From: Diphasiastrum complanatum
Taxonomy: Eukaryota > Streptophyta > Lycopodiopsida > Lycopodiales > Lycopodiaceae
DNA length: 64,000 nt
Direction: 5' to 3'
Assembly (NCBI GenBank): GCA_029204225.1
Contig: CM055097.1
Span: 51,800,996-51,864,995, forward strand
This document shows positions 51,462 through 63,180 of this stretch, in pieces. Within the stretch, counting starts at the first letter, position 1; every line of letters begins with the position of its first letter. The position numbers were made by a program, and so were the translations under genes. The notes below the pieces were generated by a model. The model was given only the letters and a program-made list of their open reading frames with translations. It was not told where the DNA came from and searched no databases.

Positions 51462-53570
51462 TTTCTACTCTTCTCTCTTGTAATGACTCCAAGAAGTCAA
51501 TATACACTTCTAGTGATTAAGAATGCAAGATATATGGTATAGGATCTATTCCTCTTTGCTTAGGCACATCTAAAAGGATAGATCTAGATAATGTTTTGTA
51601 TGTTCTTACCATTTAACAAGAAACTTGCTTAGTGTAGGACAATTAATGGACAATGGAGTAGATGTACATTTCAAGAATGGAGTTTGTTCCATCTTGAAAT
51701 ATGATAAGTGCATAGCTAGTGGCATTAAGCAAGGTAGACTTTTCAAGTTGGATGCTAATGTTGCAAATGAAAGTGTGAACTTGGCTAGGGAGGAGCTATC
51801 TCAAGTGGAGCTTTGGCATAAGAGATTAGGCCATCCTAATCTTCAATCCATGAAATCAATGACAAACAAGGAACTAGCTCTCAGCCTACCAAAAGCTTTC
51901 AAAAAGTGTGGAAAGATGTGTGAGGCATGTGGCCTTGCAAAGTCACACAAATCTTCTTACAAGAGATCTTCATCAAGATCTCCCTCTCCCTTGGATCTCA
52001 TACATTCCGATGTACATAGTTTTTCACATGCAAGTAATGGAGGTGCCTTGATGTATGTAACATTTATAGATGATTGTACTAGATTCACATGGATTGAGTT
52101 ACTATCAAAGAAAAGTCTTGTATATGAAGCTTTCATTAAGTTCAAGTCTCTAGTTGAGAAGCAACTTAGTACTTCCGTCAAGGCACAATATGTGATAATG
52201 GACGAGAGTACACCTCCAATAAAATGAAAGACGTTTGTGAGATCAATGGCATTAAATTGCAATACACTTGTTCCTACACCCCCCAACAAAATGGGGTGGC
52301 CGAGAGGTAAAATAGGAGTCTATGTGAATGTGCAAAGTCTTTAAGACTTGATGCATCACTTTCCATCTCATTTTGGGGAGAAGCTATAACTTGTGCTAAT
52401 TACTTGGGTAATAGACTTCCTAGTAGTGCTATTGATGGGATCTCACCATATGAAGCTTTGTTTGGTAAGAAACCCAATGTAAATGATTTTAAAATCTTTG
52501 GATGTATTTGGTTTGTCCACATCCCTTTGGAGACAAGAAGGAAGGAAGATGCTACCTCCTTCAAAGGGATTTTTGTTGGCTATGGACAAAATAGCAAGGG
52601 CTATAGGATATATGATCCTATATCCAAGAAAGTAAAGGTAAGCAAGGATGTACTTTTTGATGAGTCACAATTTGATAAAAGCTTGTCTATGGGATCTAAC
52701 CCATTGTGCATTGAAGATCTTGACAAACCCGAGGAGGATCTTGACAAACTCAAGGAGGATCTTGACAAACCCGAGGATGGAGACAAAGATCCTAGTCAAA
52801 GGGGGCCGAGAAGATCAACAAGAAGCAAGGCCGAGCCCTCAAGGCTCACCTATGTGGACAAGGGAAAGCAAAAGGAAGGCTCTACATCTTCTACCTCTTA
52901 CTCCTTCTTAGTTACATTGCTTGAAGAACCATCATCTTTTGAAGAAGCATATAGATCTAAAGTTTGGAGAGATGCAATGCAAGTAGAGTATGATGCATTA
53001 GAAGAAAATCATACTTGGAATCTTGTAAATCTTCCAAGAGGGAAAAAAGCCACTTGCATGTAAGTGGATTTATAGAATAAAGTACAATCAAGATGGATCT
53101 ATTAGTAAGTACAAGGCTAGTCTTGTTGTTAAAGGATTTCTTCAAGTAAAAGGATTGGATTATGAAGAAACATTTGCACCTGTAGCTAAACTTGTAACTA
53201 TTAGATTAATCATTTGCATTACTACTTTGTTCAAGTGGGATCTCTACCAAATGGATGTGACAAATGCTTTCTTGAATGGCTTCTTAGAAGAGGAAATCTA
53301 CATGATGCAACTCGAGGGCTTTATCAAGGTTGGTGAGGAGCAAAAAGTGGGCTACTTAAGGAAGAGCCTATATGGCTTGAAGCAAGCACCTAGCATGATT
53401 TTATCTATTCCCTTGGCTTTGTACTAAGTGCTTATGAACCTTCTTTATATTTAGACAAAGTAAAAGTTGATTTATCTAGTGAGTTCAAGATGGTAGATCT
53501 AGGCTTCCTAAAGTTTATACTTGAGATAGAAGTGTCTAGAAGTAGCAATTCTATTTTCATAAGTCAATCT
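51462..53570 (+). pseudogene. Copia protease-integrase-RT remnant hosting later insertions
   Basis: Plus strand, related to the element at 57835-63832. It starts within protease (IYGIGSIPLC). It has pre-integrase (ELWHKRLGHPNLQSM, CEACGLAKSHK) and the integrase core with LIHSDVHSFS (51999-52030). A frameshift near 52190 lies before the second Asp and a stop near 52307 follows VAER. The integrase C-terminus (52404-52660) leads to a linker with the repeat DLDKPEEDLDKLKEDLDKPED, and then RT (53155-53427). A deletion near 53400-53460 removes the YVDD region. It ends at AATCT (53566-53570), the target of the next insertion, and continues at 57827 and 63833. Confidence 0.88.
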
Positions 53571-54083
53571 TGTTGAAGAGAGGGAGGGTAGCAAGAGTTG
53601 GGAAAGGTGTCGTATAAAAAATTAATAAATGAAAATAAATTTTAGCTTAGAGGGGTAAGACGAACACGAACGAGACACGAAACACGAATGAGAAATGAAC
53701 TCGAACGAGAAACGAACTCAAACAAAAATTGTTCGTGCACAGCGGAACGAGCTATGCGACTCTCTCCGGAAGCATGACTACGCCTATCAGAACGAACAGA
53801 ACATTAGTGATGGAAATCATGGTCGTTCTTGATTACGTATCCAAACATTAATGAACGAAGCATCAGAAGAATAATTTGTCGCGAATAGCTAGACAAATTA
53901 TGTGTCGTGAATGATTTCAAAAAGCTAGATAGTGCTCAACAGATAATTAGTCATGAAACATTCACAAAAGACACAACTAAATGTTAGTCGTCTATTACCA
54001 AAAGGAGCAACTAGAAAGGCCAGCCATAATGAATAACAAGCATAGCAATATTAACACAAATCTTAACGTAGAACAAAGAACTG
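53571..54083 (-). repeat. 3' LTR of copia element 6, inner part missing
   Basis: It begins TGTTGAAGAG at the TSD. The last 222 bp (53862-54083) match 57062-57283. The first 290 bp are found only in this copy and include an ACGAA-rich run (about 53660-53720). It breaks off into integrase-linker sequence at 54084. Confidence 0.82.
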
Positions 54084-55761
54084 CTAAGTGCCTCTTCGAC
54101 TGTCATCGGTTCCTATATCAAGAGACAGACAGACTCAGGAGTATACCTTGTGGGTTGTGTGCGCACTCGGCTTGATCTTCGGGGAGGATTCGACTGAAAA
54201 ACTGCTCTTGGGATTTGTTGATGGGTAGCAACAACATCTTTGTCTGATTCGTTGTCTCAAAGTGGGTCAACAATAGACATGCCTGAGCCAGAAGCTCGGA
54301 TTGTCATGTCAATGGCAGGTGACGAGGGTTCTTCTTGAGCAACATCCTTGCTTTTGAGATCGACGAACTGATCCTCAATGAAGACTGTATCCCGGCTATA
54401 CAGAATTTGTTGGGTATCAAGATCATCCAGCTTATAAGTATTATCAGATGAAGTATATCCGATCAGGATGGTCTTGAGACCTTGGAAGTCCAATTTCTTC
54501 CTCGTGTCTTTTGGGATCTGCACGTAGGCAATGCACCCAAACACTCTTAGGTTTCTCAAAGAAGGCTTAGAGCCTGTCCACACCACGTGGGGTGTCTTGT
54601 CTGAGCGGGCCTTGGTCAAACATCTATTCTGGACATAGGCTACAGTGGAGACAGCTTCAGCCCAGAATCTCTTAGGCAACGATGCATGCAATAGCATACA
54701 TTTGGCAGATTCGACCAGAGTACGGTTTTTCCTCTCGGCTAAGCCATTAGACTGAGTACTGTAAGGAGTTATGAATTGCTGCTCAATGCCTTGGCTTTGG
54801 CAGTACTCCTTAAAGTCGATAGAGATATATTCTCCACCATTGTCTGACTTGAGGGCCTTGATCGTCCTTCCAGTCTCCTTCTCTGCATGCTCCTTGAAGA
54901 TTTTGAAGCAGTTGAAGGCTTCTGATTTCTTCTTTATAAAATACACCATGGTCCTTCTGGAAAATTCATCAATAAAGGTTATAAAATACTTGGCATCCTT
55001 CCACGAAGGATTTTTCATCGGGCCACAAATATCTAAATGTACAACATCCTCTAGCAATGTGCTGATGGCTTGATTTAAAAGCTTTCCTAGTCTGCTTACC
55101 AACTAGACAGTCTTGACAGACAGGTAACTTGACTCTTTCGCGAGGATAGTTGAGATCAAGAACAATAGATTGTCTAGACATTCATTGTACAGCAGCATGA
55201 TTTAAATGACCAAGTCTATAATGCCAAAGTAAACCTTTATTTGAACGAATTGAAGTACTGAGAGCCGGACTAGAGGCAGAAAAACAATGACTCAATTTGT
55301 ACAAGTATCCATGCCTCTTTCCGAGTGCTAGGATCTTGTCTGTCCTATCAACTACTTTACATTGATCACATTCAAATTCTACTATGTGTCCTAGATCTGT
55401 GATTCTGCTTATAGAGAGCAGATTCGTAGATAAATTTGGTACATAAAGGACTTTAGAGAGTAGCCTAGACTGATCATTGGCAAAGTTTAATCTTACAATG
55501 CCTTCACCTTTAATAGCCTGTGTGCTATTGTCACCAAGGTGGACATATATCTGGGTACTGTAAGGTGTATAGGACTTGAAACAGCCAATGAGGCTAGTCA
55601 TATGCTGAGTGGCTCCGGAATCCAGGAACCAAGAACTGTTGCCAGATGCTCCTTGATGGCTGGTCATGAAGGCATCATGATCCGCCTCTTGAATAGGCTG
55701 TGGAGCTTCTGCAGCTGCATTCGCCATTTTATTCGACTACCCCTTGCTGTTATTCTTTGCT
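54084..55761 (-). pseudogene. Copia protease and integrase of element 6
   Basis: Minus strand. 55727-55182 holds protease (WFLDSGATQHMT near 55613) and the pre-integrase region (LLWHYRLGHLNHAAVQ), ending in a stop near 55182. After a shift near 55100, 55102-54257 is an unbroken integrase frame with HLDICGP, LKSDNGGEY and NGLAERKNRT, so the catalytic Asp, Asp and Glu are all present, plus the C-terminal VFGCIAYVQIP. Linker sense with SRILPEDQAECAHNPQG continues to 54084, where the LTR remnant starts. RT is deleted. Confidence 0.88.
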
Positions 55762-55766
55762 TGAAG

Positions 55767-56598
55767 TGTGAAAAATGCAAAAATAAGCTTGGTAGAGGCC
55801 AAAAATCTTGTATATAGATAAACACACATGTGTGGAGCCTGTTCTCACGTGTGAAAATAGTGTACTTGTCATGTACCATAATCATATAGGTTGTACATAT
55901 GCTTTAATTCAAGTTCTAGTGGCTAAAAAGGCCAAAAACTAGTTTTCTAGACATATGACACATGGCATTAATCTATTGATTGCATGAGCCAAATCCTTTG
56001 GTTAGGTGTCATATCCCATGTGTAGAGGACAGCTCACATGTGTGGAATAAGCTGAAGTAGGCGAATTTCGACTTCTAGAAGATTTCCAAGTAGATCTCCA
56101 TATAGAAGGAAAATGGACCAAAAGTGCTCAAAATAGAAGGTTTTGTCCAAGTGTCAGTTTTGCATGATGAATCATCATATGACAAAGCACCTTCACACAT
56201 GTGGGATCAGAGGGATGATCAGTACCACGAGCTCTCACTTATTGTATATATAGAGCCACATTTGGCCATAATCAATGTGAGACACCAATCTTGGTTTTGG
56301 AAGCAAATTTGAGTGATTCTCTCCATTTCTCTACATTTGTTTTGATTGTTTTGAGGTTCTATCAATGTGTACTTGATTTTCAGGTTGGAGTCCGTACTCA
56401 GACATGGTTTCACACGTGGGAAACCAGAAAGTACACTTACCTTCAATTAATGATTGTTCTTGTTAGGATTTTGTGTCTAGAATTGATCTAGATTGATCTT
56501 AATCTGAAGTAGATTGATAGATCAAGAAATCTAACAACCAATCCCTCTTGAGGATCAGATTAGGATCCACTCTTGGTCCTTTTTGTACTTTTTGCACA
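55767..56598 (+). repeat. Solo LTR of family A
   Basis: 832 bp, TGTGAAAAATGC to TACTTTTTGCACA, flanked by perfect TGAAG duplications (55762-55766 and 56599-56603) and lacking any internal region. Its ends match the deleted LTR at 587-914. It interrupts the end of the zinc-knuckle region of element 6; the minus-strand sense resumes in phase on the other side. It contains TCACGTGTGAAAA (near 55845) and TTTCACACGTGGGAAA (56408-56423). Confidence 0.93.
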
Positions 56599-56603
56599 TG
56601 AAG

Positions 56604-57061
56604 TATTCGGCAGTCTTGTATTTCATGGTTGTTTCATTTGCAGTATCTGCAGAACAGCTTCTTCTTTGTCTGCGGATTCGACTGTTTCTTATGCTGAGCT
56701 GGTTTTTGATCTGGCTTTGCTTGCTTCGGGCCTCTCTTCTTCTTCTGCTTTATCGTGCTCTTGTTGGTGTACAATGCATGAGAATCAACTGAGGAACTTG
56801 AGGCTTCGTTCCTCCACGTGTCTTCCTGCAACAACATAGTAATGACTCTCGAAAGAATCAATTATGGATGAGTCATGATGATCATCACCCAGCTGTTGTA
56901 AGAGCTTGGCAAGCTTGTAAGCACTTGCATCACTTAGTCTTGATCATCAATGATAGATCCAACAATGGCCATTTGTCTTTGCAGGTTTTTGAACTGATTA
57001 ATGTGATTCTGCATAGAATTACTATTCGTCATCTTGAGGGAGTAGAATTTATTTCTGAGGG
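56604..57061 (-). pseudogene. Copia gag C-terminal part with zinc knuckle, element 6
   Basis: Minus strand. Gag sense NSNSMQNHINQFKNLQ and IVGSIIDDQ (57050-56930) is followed by a basic linker and the knuckle start FCRYCK. The knuckle's remaining His and Cys lie just beyond, and one codon inside it is a stop. The N-terminal part is missing; the right LTR remnant follows at 57062. Confidence 0.78.
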
Positions 57062-57821
57062 TCAGAAGAATAACTTGTCATGAATAGCTAGACAAATTAT
57101 GTGTCACGAATGATTTGCGAAGAGCTAGACAGTGCTCAACAAATAATTAGTCGTGAAACATTCGCGAAAGACACGACTAAATGTTAGTCGTCTATTATCA
57201 GAAGGAGCAACTAGAAAGATTAGACAGAATGAATAATAAGCATAGCAATATCAACACAAATCTGAACGCAGAACAAAGAACTGTATCTAAAAAGAATAAA
57301 AAAAGAATACATGTCAATAATGTGGTAGAGCACAAGACAATAGCAGACGAAACCGCATGTCCTACGAAGCTTATTCAAACTGTAAAAAAGAACGAAACCT
57401 TATTGCTGACAAATTAAAGAATCAATGCATAGAGCATCTACTTTCTGTCTATCTCTGATAAGCTTCTCTTCTTCGTTCTCTCTCGCTTACTAACTTCTTG
57501 ATCGTTTGATCTTCGGTTTTTATGAGTACGCAAATGGTAATCAATATATACATAATGTTACAAGTGCGAAGATGAAGTACGTACAAGGTGGATGTGCCAT
57601 TTGTAGGAGATCGTGGGTGGCTGCAGTCGTTGTCCAGTTTGTTAGCGCAATTGCATGAGTGTGAAGAGGGTGTGACGTCAGCCTTTGCTTTTCGTCTCTT
57701 CATCGCCTATGAGAATTTACATGTGAATATGCATACTATGCAACAACGCGAGTAAATATGCAGCATGAATGGAGGCAGATTAAAAATGGGATTTAGGTGA
57801 CTAGAGGAAATAAATCCAACA
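57062..57821 (-). repeat. 5' LTR of copia element 6, inner part missing
   Basis: Ends CCAACA at the right TSD. Its first 222 bp (57062-57283) match 53862-54083. The remainder (57284-57821) is found only here. It includes the perfect stem TTAGTCGTG...CACGACTAA (57147-57155 and 57172-57180) around TTCGCGAA, and TGACGTCA at 57673-57680, a CRE/as-1-like bZIP core. TATATATTG on the minus strand near 57550 is a possible TATA. Confidence 0.82.
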
Positions 57822-57834
57822 AATCTAAGTATGC
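57822..57834 (+). pseudogene. Thirteen-base sliver of the host copia RT between two insertions
   Basis: The right TSD of element 6 (AATCT), then AAG, then the left TSD of element 7 (TATGC). It belongs to the host RT codons between 53570 and 63833. Confidence 0.85.
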
Positions 57835-58525
57835 TGTGAAAAATTGCCTACATTGGCAAATCTAGCCATGTAGAATATTGTACATTTTGTCAATATTGTT
57901 TGTTGGTTACTTGAATGGCCAAAGTGCCACTTGTACATACACACCTAAAGTAGGTTACCACGAGTCAAGAGGAGTGGTTGTGTCTATTTGGTAGTGATTC
58001 CTACTTTGTAGGATCTAGACCATGATTTATGATGAGATTTGTACCTACCATGCACCTACCAAGCATGACTCTTGGATCTAGACTAGGGTTTTCACATTAG
58101 GGCAAGAAAGTGGAGTCTACTTCCTTATTACATGCTGGATTTTCACCTAACTTTGCAAAGGAAGTGTGTTTTACTATGTATTTCCATTCTCCATAGTGAG
58201 AAGATAGAAACTTTTTGGAGCCTCAAGGAGAAACTCGAGTTTCCTCTCATTGTATGGTGATTACTCTATTTTTCCAATGAAACCCAGCTTTGGCACTTTG
58301 TAAACACTGTCTACAGGCCGTACTACAGCCTTATTTCCACACGTGTGGAGTTGGATTAGACTATTTGATCAATGCTTTGATTGTCTCTACTTGTTTCCTA
58401 TCAAGCTGCTAAACTAGATCTTGTTTTCTGATGACTAGTTTCTGATAGATTGTTTAACAAGCATACAATCACCTTGTGGATCATTCAAAGATCCATTTAT
58501 GGTCCTTAGTACTATACTTTTCACA
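57835..58525 (+). repeat. 5' LTR of copia element 7
   Basis: TGTGAAAAATTGCC to ACTTTTCACA. It contains CCACACGTGTGG at 58337-58348. No obvious TATATA run is present; the promoter is not identified. Confidence 0.95.
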
Positions 58526-58539
58526 TGGTATCAGAGCCA
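58526..58539 (+). other. Primer binding site, initiator tRNA-Met type
   Basis: TGGTATCAGAGCCA directly after the 5' LTR. Confidence 0.93.
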
Positions 58540-59157
58540 AGTACAAGTCCATTGATCTGTGTTTGAATCTAATCCAGTTTTAGCAGGTTTTGGTGCAAAA
58601 AGCTAGTATTGGAAGGGCGAGCTGGTATCCAGGTTTTGGTGAGGGGATTTGATCCCAAATTTTTTCAGGATCAAAATCCACATTGTTCACACGTGTGGGC
58701 ATCTCTGAACCAGCATTTAATAACCCATATTCATTGGATCATAGAAAATTCATATGGTGTCAGTTTGATGTAATTTTTGGTGCAAATCCTAGGATAAGCT
58801 ACCAAGATCACTTGCCATTGATTAGTTTTGAATTTTTTTCATGAAAACTAATTAATCTAGGCTGATTTCAGACCTTCTTAAAGTGGAAACCAGGTCTTGA
58901 AAGTACATCAAAGTGAATGAGAGAGATAGAGTCAGTTTTTTGTCCAAGAATAGCCAAGATTGGCAAGATTTGCTTGAGTGTAGTTTTCATCTCATCTTAT
59001 CTTCATTCCAGCTTGTGAGGGAGTGATAGAACTGTGATTACAAATCCATCTGTTGGATTAGAAGTCAACATTTGAGTGAAACACTGCAAGTTTGAAACCT
59101 TTGTGAGTTTCAGGTCCAAACAAATCTATATCTTGTGTGTAGAATCTTGCTAGTAAG
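58540..59157 (+). other. Untranslated leader of copia element 7
   Basis: About 620 bp without a domain. It contains a further CACACGTGTG at 58688-58697. It ends at the Gag start. Confidence 0.75.
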
Positions 59158-62100
59158 ATGGGATCAGTGGGAGCCTACCTTCTAGAAGCTAGTGAGAGGT
59201 TAAATTCTACCAATTATGCTATTTGGAAAGTGAGGATGGAGTCACTAATGGTGCTCCAGGATCTTTATGAGTTTCTAATAGATGATGAAGATGAACCTCT
59301 AGGTGCACAGGAATTAGTGAGATACAAGAAGAGGTCTAGGCTTGCACTTCATTGTATTAAGATGAATGTAAGCAATGATCTTTTAAGGGAAGTATCATCA
59401 TGTAAGAGTGCTAAAGAGGCTTGGGAATATTTAAAATCTTATCTATGAGTCTAGTAACACTTCGAGGGTTCTCATGCTTAGGAACCAGATTCTACAAAGC
59501 ATGAAGAGGAGTGATGAGAATGCACAAGATTATGTGCTAAGAATCAAGTCTCTTAATAGGGAGTTAGCATCCATTGGAGAGAAGATTCAAGATAGTGAGC
59601 TTGTTCAGATTGTCCTAAATGGTCTAGGGAGTGGCTTTACAAATTTGGTCCAAAGCTTTGCAATCCAAGATACTTTGCCTACTATAGAAAAGCTACACAG
59701 TGTATTAGTAGCTGAAGAGTGTAGGATGTTGCATACCAATGCAAGAATGAATGCTATTTCTCTGCAGGATGGTGATGAGAAAGCTAATTTCTCATTTAAA
59801 AGCAAGAAGAAGACCAATGGCAAGAAGAAGCACTTCAAGGAGACCAAGGAGGAGGATGAGGCTTCAAGCTCAAAGGGCAAGATCAAAGACAAGTCCAAGT
59901 ACAAATGTTTTTTCTGTGGAAAGAAAGGACATTTTGCATCAGAATGTCTCAAGAAGAAGAAGGCACAAGAGAGCAAACAAAGCAATATTGCACATCAGGA
60001 GGAAGAGGAGGATGAAGAGTCATCCTTGATGGTTTCCAACAAACCACCATCATCCAAGAGCAACACCAATGATTCTTGGTGGATTGATAGTGGGGCAAGT
60101 TCCCACATGACATATCAAAAGGACATATTCTCCACCTTACTTTCTTACAATGACTTACATAGATCAATCTATACTGCAAGTAGTCAAGAATGTAAGATAA
60201 GTGGAATAGGAACAATTCCCTTGTATGTGGGATCATCCAAAAGGATGAATCTAGATAATGTTCTTTATGTTCCTAAGTTAACCAAGAATTTGCTTAGTGT
60301 TGGCCAGTTAATGGATAATGGCCTAGATGTACAATTTAAGCATGGAGTTTGTTCCATCCTTAGAAATGATGAATGTATAGCCAAAGGCTTTAAGCAAGGT
60401 AGATTGTTTAAGCTTGATGCTAATATTGCAGTGGAGAGTGTTAACTTGGCAAAGGTGGAGCTATCAAAGGTGGAACTGTGGCACAAAAGGTTGGCCCACC
60501 CCAACTACAAAGCCATGGAATCTATGACTACAAAGGAGCTTGCAGTTGGACTCCCCAAGCATTTGTCAAAGTGTGGGAAGAGATGTGAAGCATGCAGCCT
60601 CTCAAAGGCTCACAAGCTACCCTTCTCAAGATCTACATCAAGATCAAACTCTCCTCTTGAACTCATCCATTCGGATGTCCATAGTTTTTCACATGAGTCT
60701 AATGGTGGTGCCAAGTACTATGTAATCTTCATTGATGACTATTCTAGATTTTGTTGGATGTACCTCTTGTCTAGCAAATCAATGGTGTTTGATTCTTTTG
60801 TAAAGTTCAAGACTTTGGTAGAAAATCAACTTAGTACCAAGATTAAGGTATTAAGGAGTGATAATGGAGGTGAATATGTCTCCAATAAGTTGATTGACTT
60901 TTGTATTTCTAATGGCATAAAGAGGGAGTTGTCATGTCCATACACCCCTCAACAAAATGGAGTGAGTGAGAGAAGAAATAGATCTCTTTGTGAGTGTGCT
61001 AAGTCCTTAAGGCTAGATGCTTCTCTATCCAAACCATTTTGGGGTGAAGCAATAACTTGTGCTAACTATTTGTGCAATAGATTGCCAAACCAAGCCATTG
61101 GAGGAATCACACCATTTGAGCTCTATTTGGAGAGAAGCCCAATCTCAAAGATCTCAAAGTTTTTGGATCCACTTGCTATGTACACCAATCCTTGGATAAG
61201 AGAAGGAAGGATGATGCAACATCCATCAAAGGCATCTTTGTGGGATATGGTGAGAATAGCAAAGGTTATAGAGTCTTCAATCCCATCACTAGCAAGGTGA
61301 TAGTGAGTAGGGATGTTATTTTTTATGAAGGACATGCTTGTGATTTGGATGATAATGCTACTAATCATCTTGATGCCAAGGATCATGCTAGGATGGAGGA
61401 GGAGCTTCCAAGTGAAGAAGAACTTGAGGATCCACCTCAAGATGCAAGAACTCCAAGAACTCCAAGAAGATCTACAAGGGCAAGATCCGAGCCATTGAGG
61501 CTCACCTATGATGGTCAAGGTGATCAAAGGGAAGGCTCATCCTCTTTCACATCTTACACCTTTCTTACTTCAATGTTAGATGAGCCAACATGCTATGAAG
61601 ATGCTTGTAAGTCTAAAAGTTGGATGGATGCTATGCAAGTAGAGTATGATGCTCTTATTGAGAATCATACTTGGGATCTTGTGGATCTTCCTCAAGGGAA
61701 GAAACCTCTTGATTGCAAGTGGGTGTTTAGATTGAAGTATAATCAAGATGGATCAATAAGCAAGCATAAAGCTAGGCTTGTTGCCAAAGGTTTTTTACAA
61801 ACCAAAGGCATTGACTATGATGAGACTTTTGCTCCTGTGGCTAAGCTTGTTACTATCAGGTTGATCATTAGTCTTGCTACAACCTTCAATTGGGAGCTAT
61901 TCCAACTTGACTTCACAAATGCATTCCTCAATGGTTATTTGGAGGAAGAGATCTACATGAGGCAACCCGAGGGCTTCATCAAGGCAAAGCATGAAGGAAA
62001 GGTGTGTTTTTTGAAGAAGAGCCTTTATGGGCTCAAGCAAGCACCTAGAGCATGGTACTCTAGGCTAAACTCTTTTCTCATTTCCATCAATTTTGTAATG

Positions 62101-63180
62101 AGTGCCTATGATCCATCATTGTATATAAGTTTTCATGATGGCACGATCATTATTCTTGTTCTGTATGTAGATGACATTATCTTGAGTGGTAATGATCTAG
62201 ATGGAATTAGAGATGTAAAAATTGCTTTAGCAAAAGAGTTTAAGATGGTAGATCTCGGCCTATTGAGCTTCATTCTTGGAATAGAGGTTATTAGAGGATG
62301 TGATTTTAGCTTCATTTGTCAATCTAAATATGCTACATCCATCCTAGATAGATTTGGAACGAAGAATTGTAAAGGCATTGAGACACCAATGGAGCAACAT
62401 GTAAAAGCATCTATTGGTTGTGATGAAGCATCCTTTGAGGACATCACATTATATAGAAGGCTTATTGGCTCCTTGATCTATTTAACTATAACTAGACCTG
62501 ATCTTAGTTATAGTGTTGGGAAGTTAAGCCAATTCATGCAAAGTCCTCTAGTTTCACATTGGAAGATGGCCAAAAGAGTTCTTAGATACATTTCATTCAC
62601 TAAGAATTTTGGTATTTTGCATAGAGGAACTAATCTTGGCTTAAGAGCCTATAGTGACTCGGATTTTGCAGGTGACAAAGTGGATAGAAGATCAACAACT
62701 GCCTTTGCCACCTTTCTATGTGATGGAGTAGTATCATGGCTTTCCAAAAAGCAAGATACCATCTCCCTATCTTCCAAAGAATCCGAATACAAGGCCTTGA
62801 CATCAACATGCAAGGAGGTCTTGTGGCTCAAAAGGCTATTGGTGGAGCTTCATATCATGGAGGAGGAGATTCCTATCATCTATTGTGACAACCAATCAGC
62901 CCAATCACTTGCAACTAATCCTACATTCCATGCAAGGAGCAAACACATCGAAATTGCTCATCATTGCGTGAGGGAAAAAGTGCAAGCTAAAGAGATCAAG
63001 CTCCAACACGTGCCATCATCAAGTTGCTTGGCTGATTTGTTTACTAAACCTTTACCTAAAGATTCATTTGTCAAGCTTAGATCTTCAATTGGAGTTATTG
63101 ATAAAAGCATTGTGATCTCCAAGGCTAGATTTGAGGAGGAGTGTGAAAAATTGCCTACATTGGCAAATCTAGCCATGTAG
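59158..63180 (+). pseudogene. Copia gag-pol polyprotein, two single-base frameshifts
   Basis: ATG 59158 begins Gag (MGSVGAYLLEASERLNSTNY). A one-base insertion near 59440 shifts the frame; Gag resumes at 59474. The zinc knuckle CFFCGKKGHFASEC is at 59906-59947. Protease WWIDSGASSHMT starts at 60077. Pre-integrase has LWHKRLAHPNYKAM and CEACSLSKAH. The integrase triad is Asp 60674, Asp 60860 and Glu 60968. A one-base deletion near 61123 in the integrase C-terminal domain shifts again. The frame 61192-63180 then gives the linker, RT (YVDD 62164-62175) and RNase H (SDSDFAG, SSKESEY, DLFTKPL) without a stop. The stop TAG at 63178 lies 37 bases inside the 3' LTR, so the purine tract is translated as part of FEEECEK. 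All catalytic residues looked for are present. The two shifts, if not sequencing errors, inactivate it. Confidence 0.95.

Larger units (their letters stand above)
53571..57821 (-). mobile_element. Copia element 6 (minus strand), both LTRs truncated
   Basis: Flanked by a perfect duplication AATCT (53566-53570 and 57822-57826) with LTR ends TG/CA in place. Joining the host at AATCT restores the copia sense around SQSKYATS. Inside are parts of gag, protease and integrase on the minus strand; gag start, primer site, RT, RNase H and purine tract are gone. It contains a solo LTR of family A. Confidence 0.88.

Noticed and set aside
57673-57680. TGACGTCA as a regulatory site of a host gene
   Set aside because: It lies in the LTR remnant of copia element 6 with no host gene nearby, so at most it is an LTR motif.
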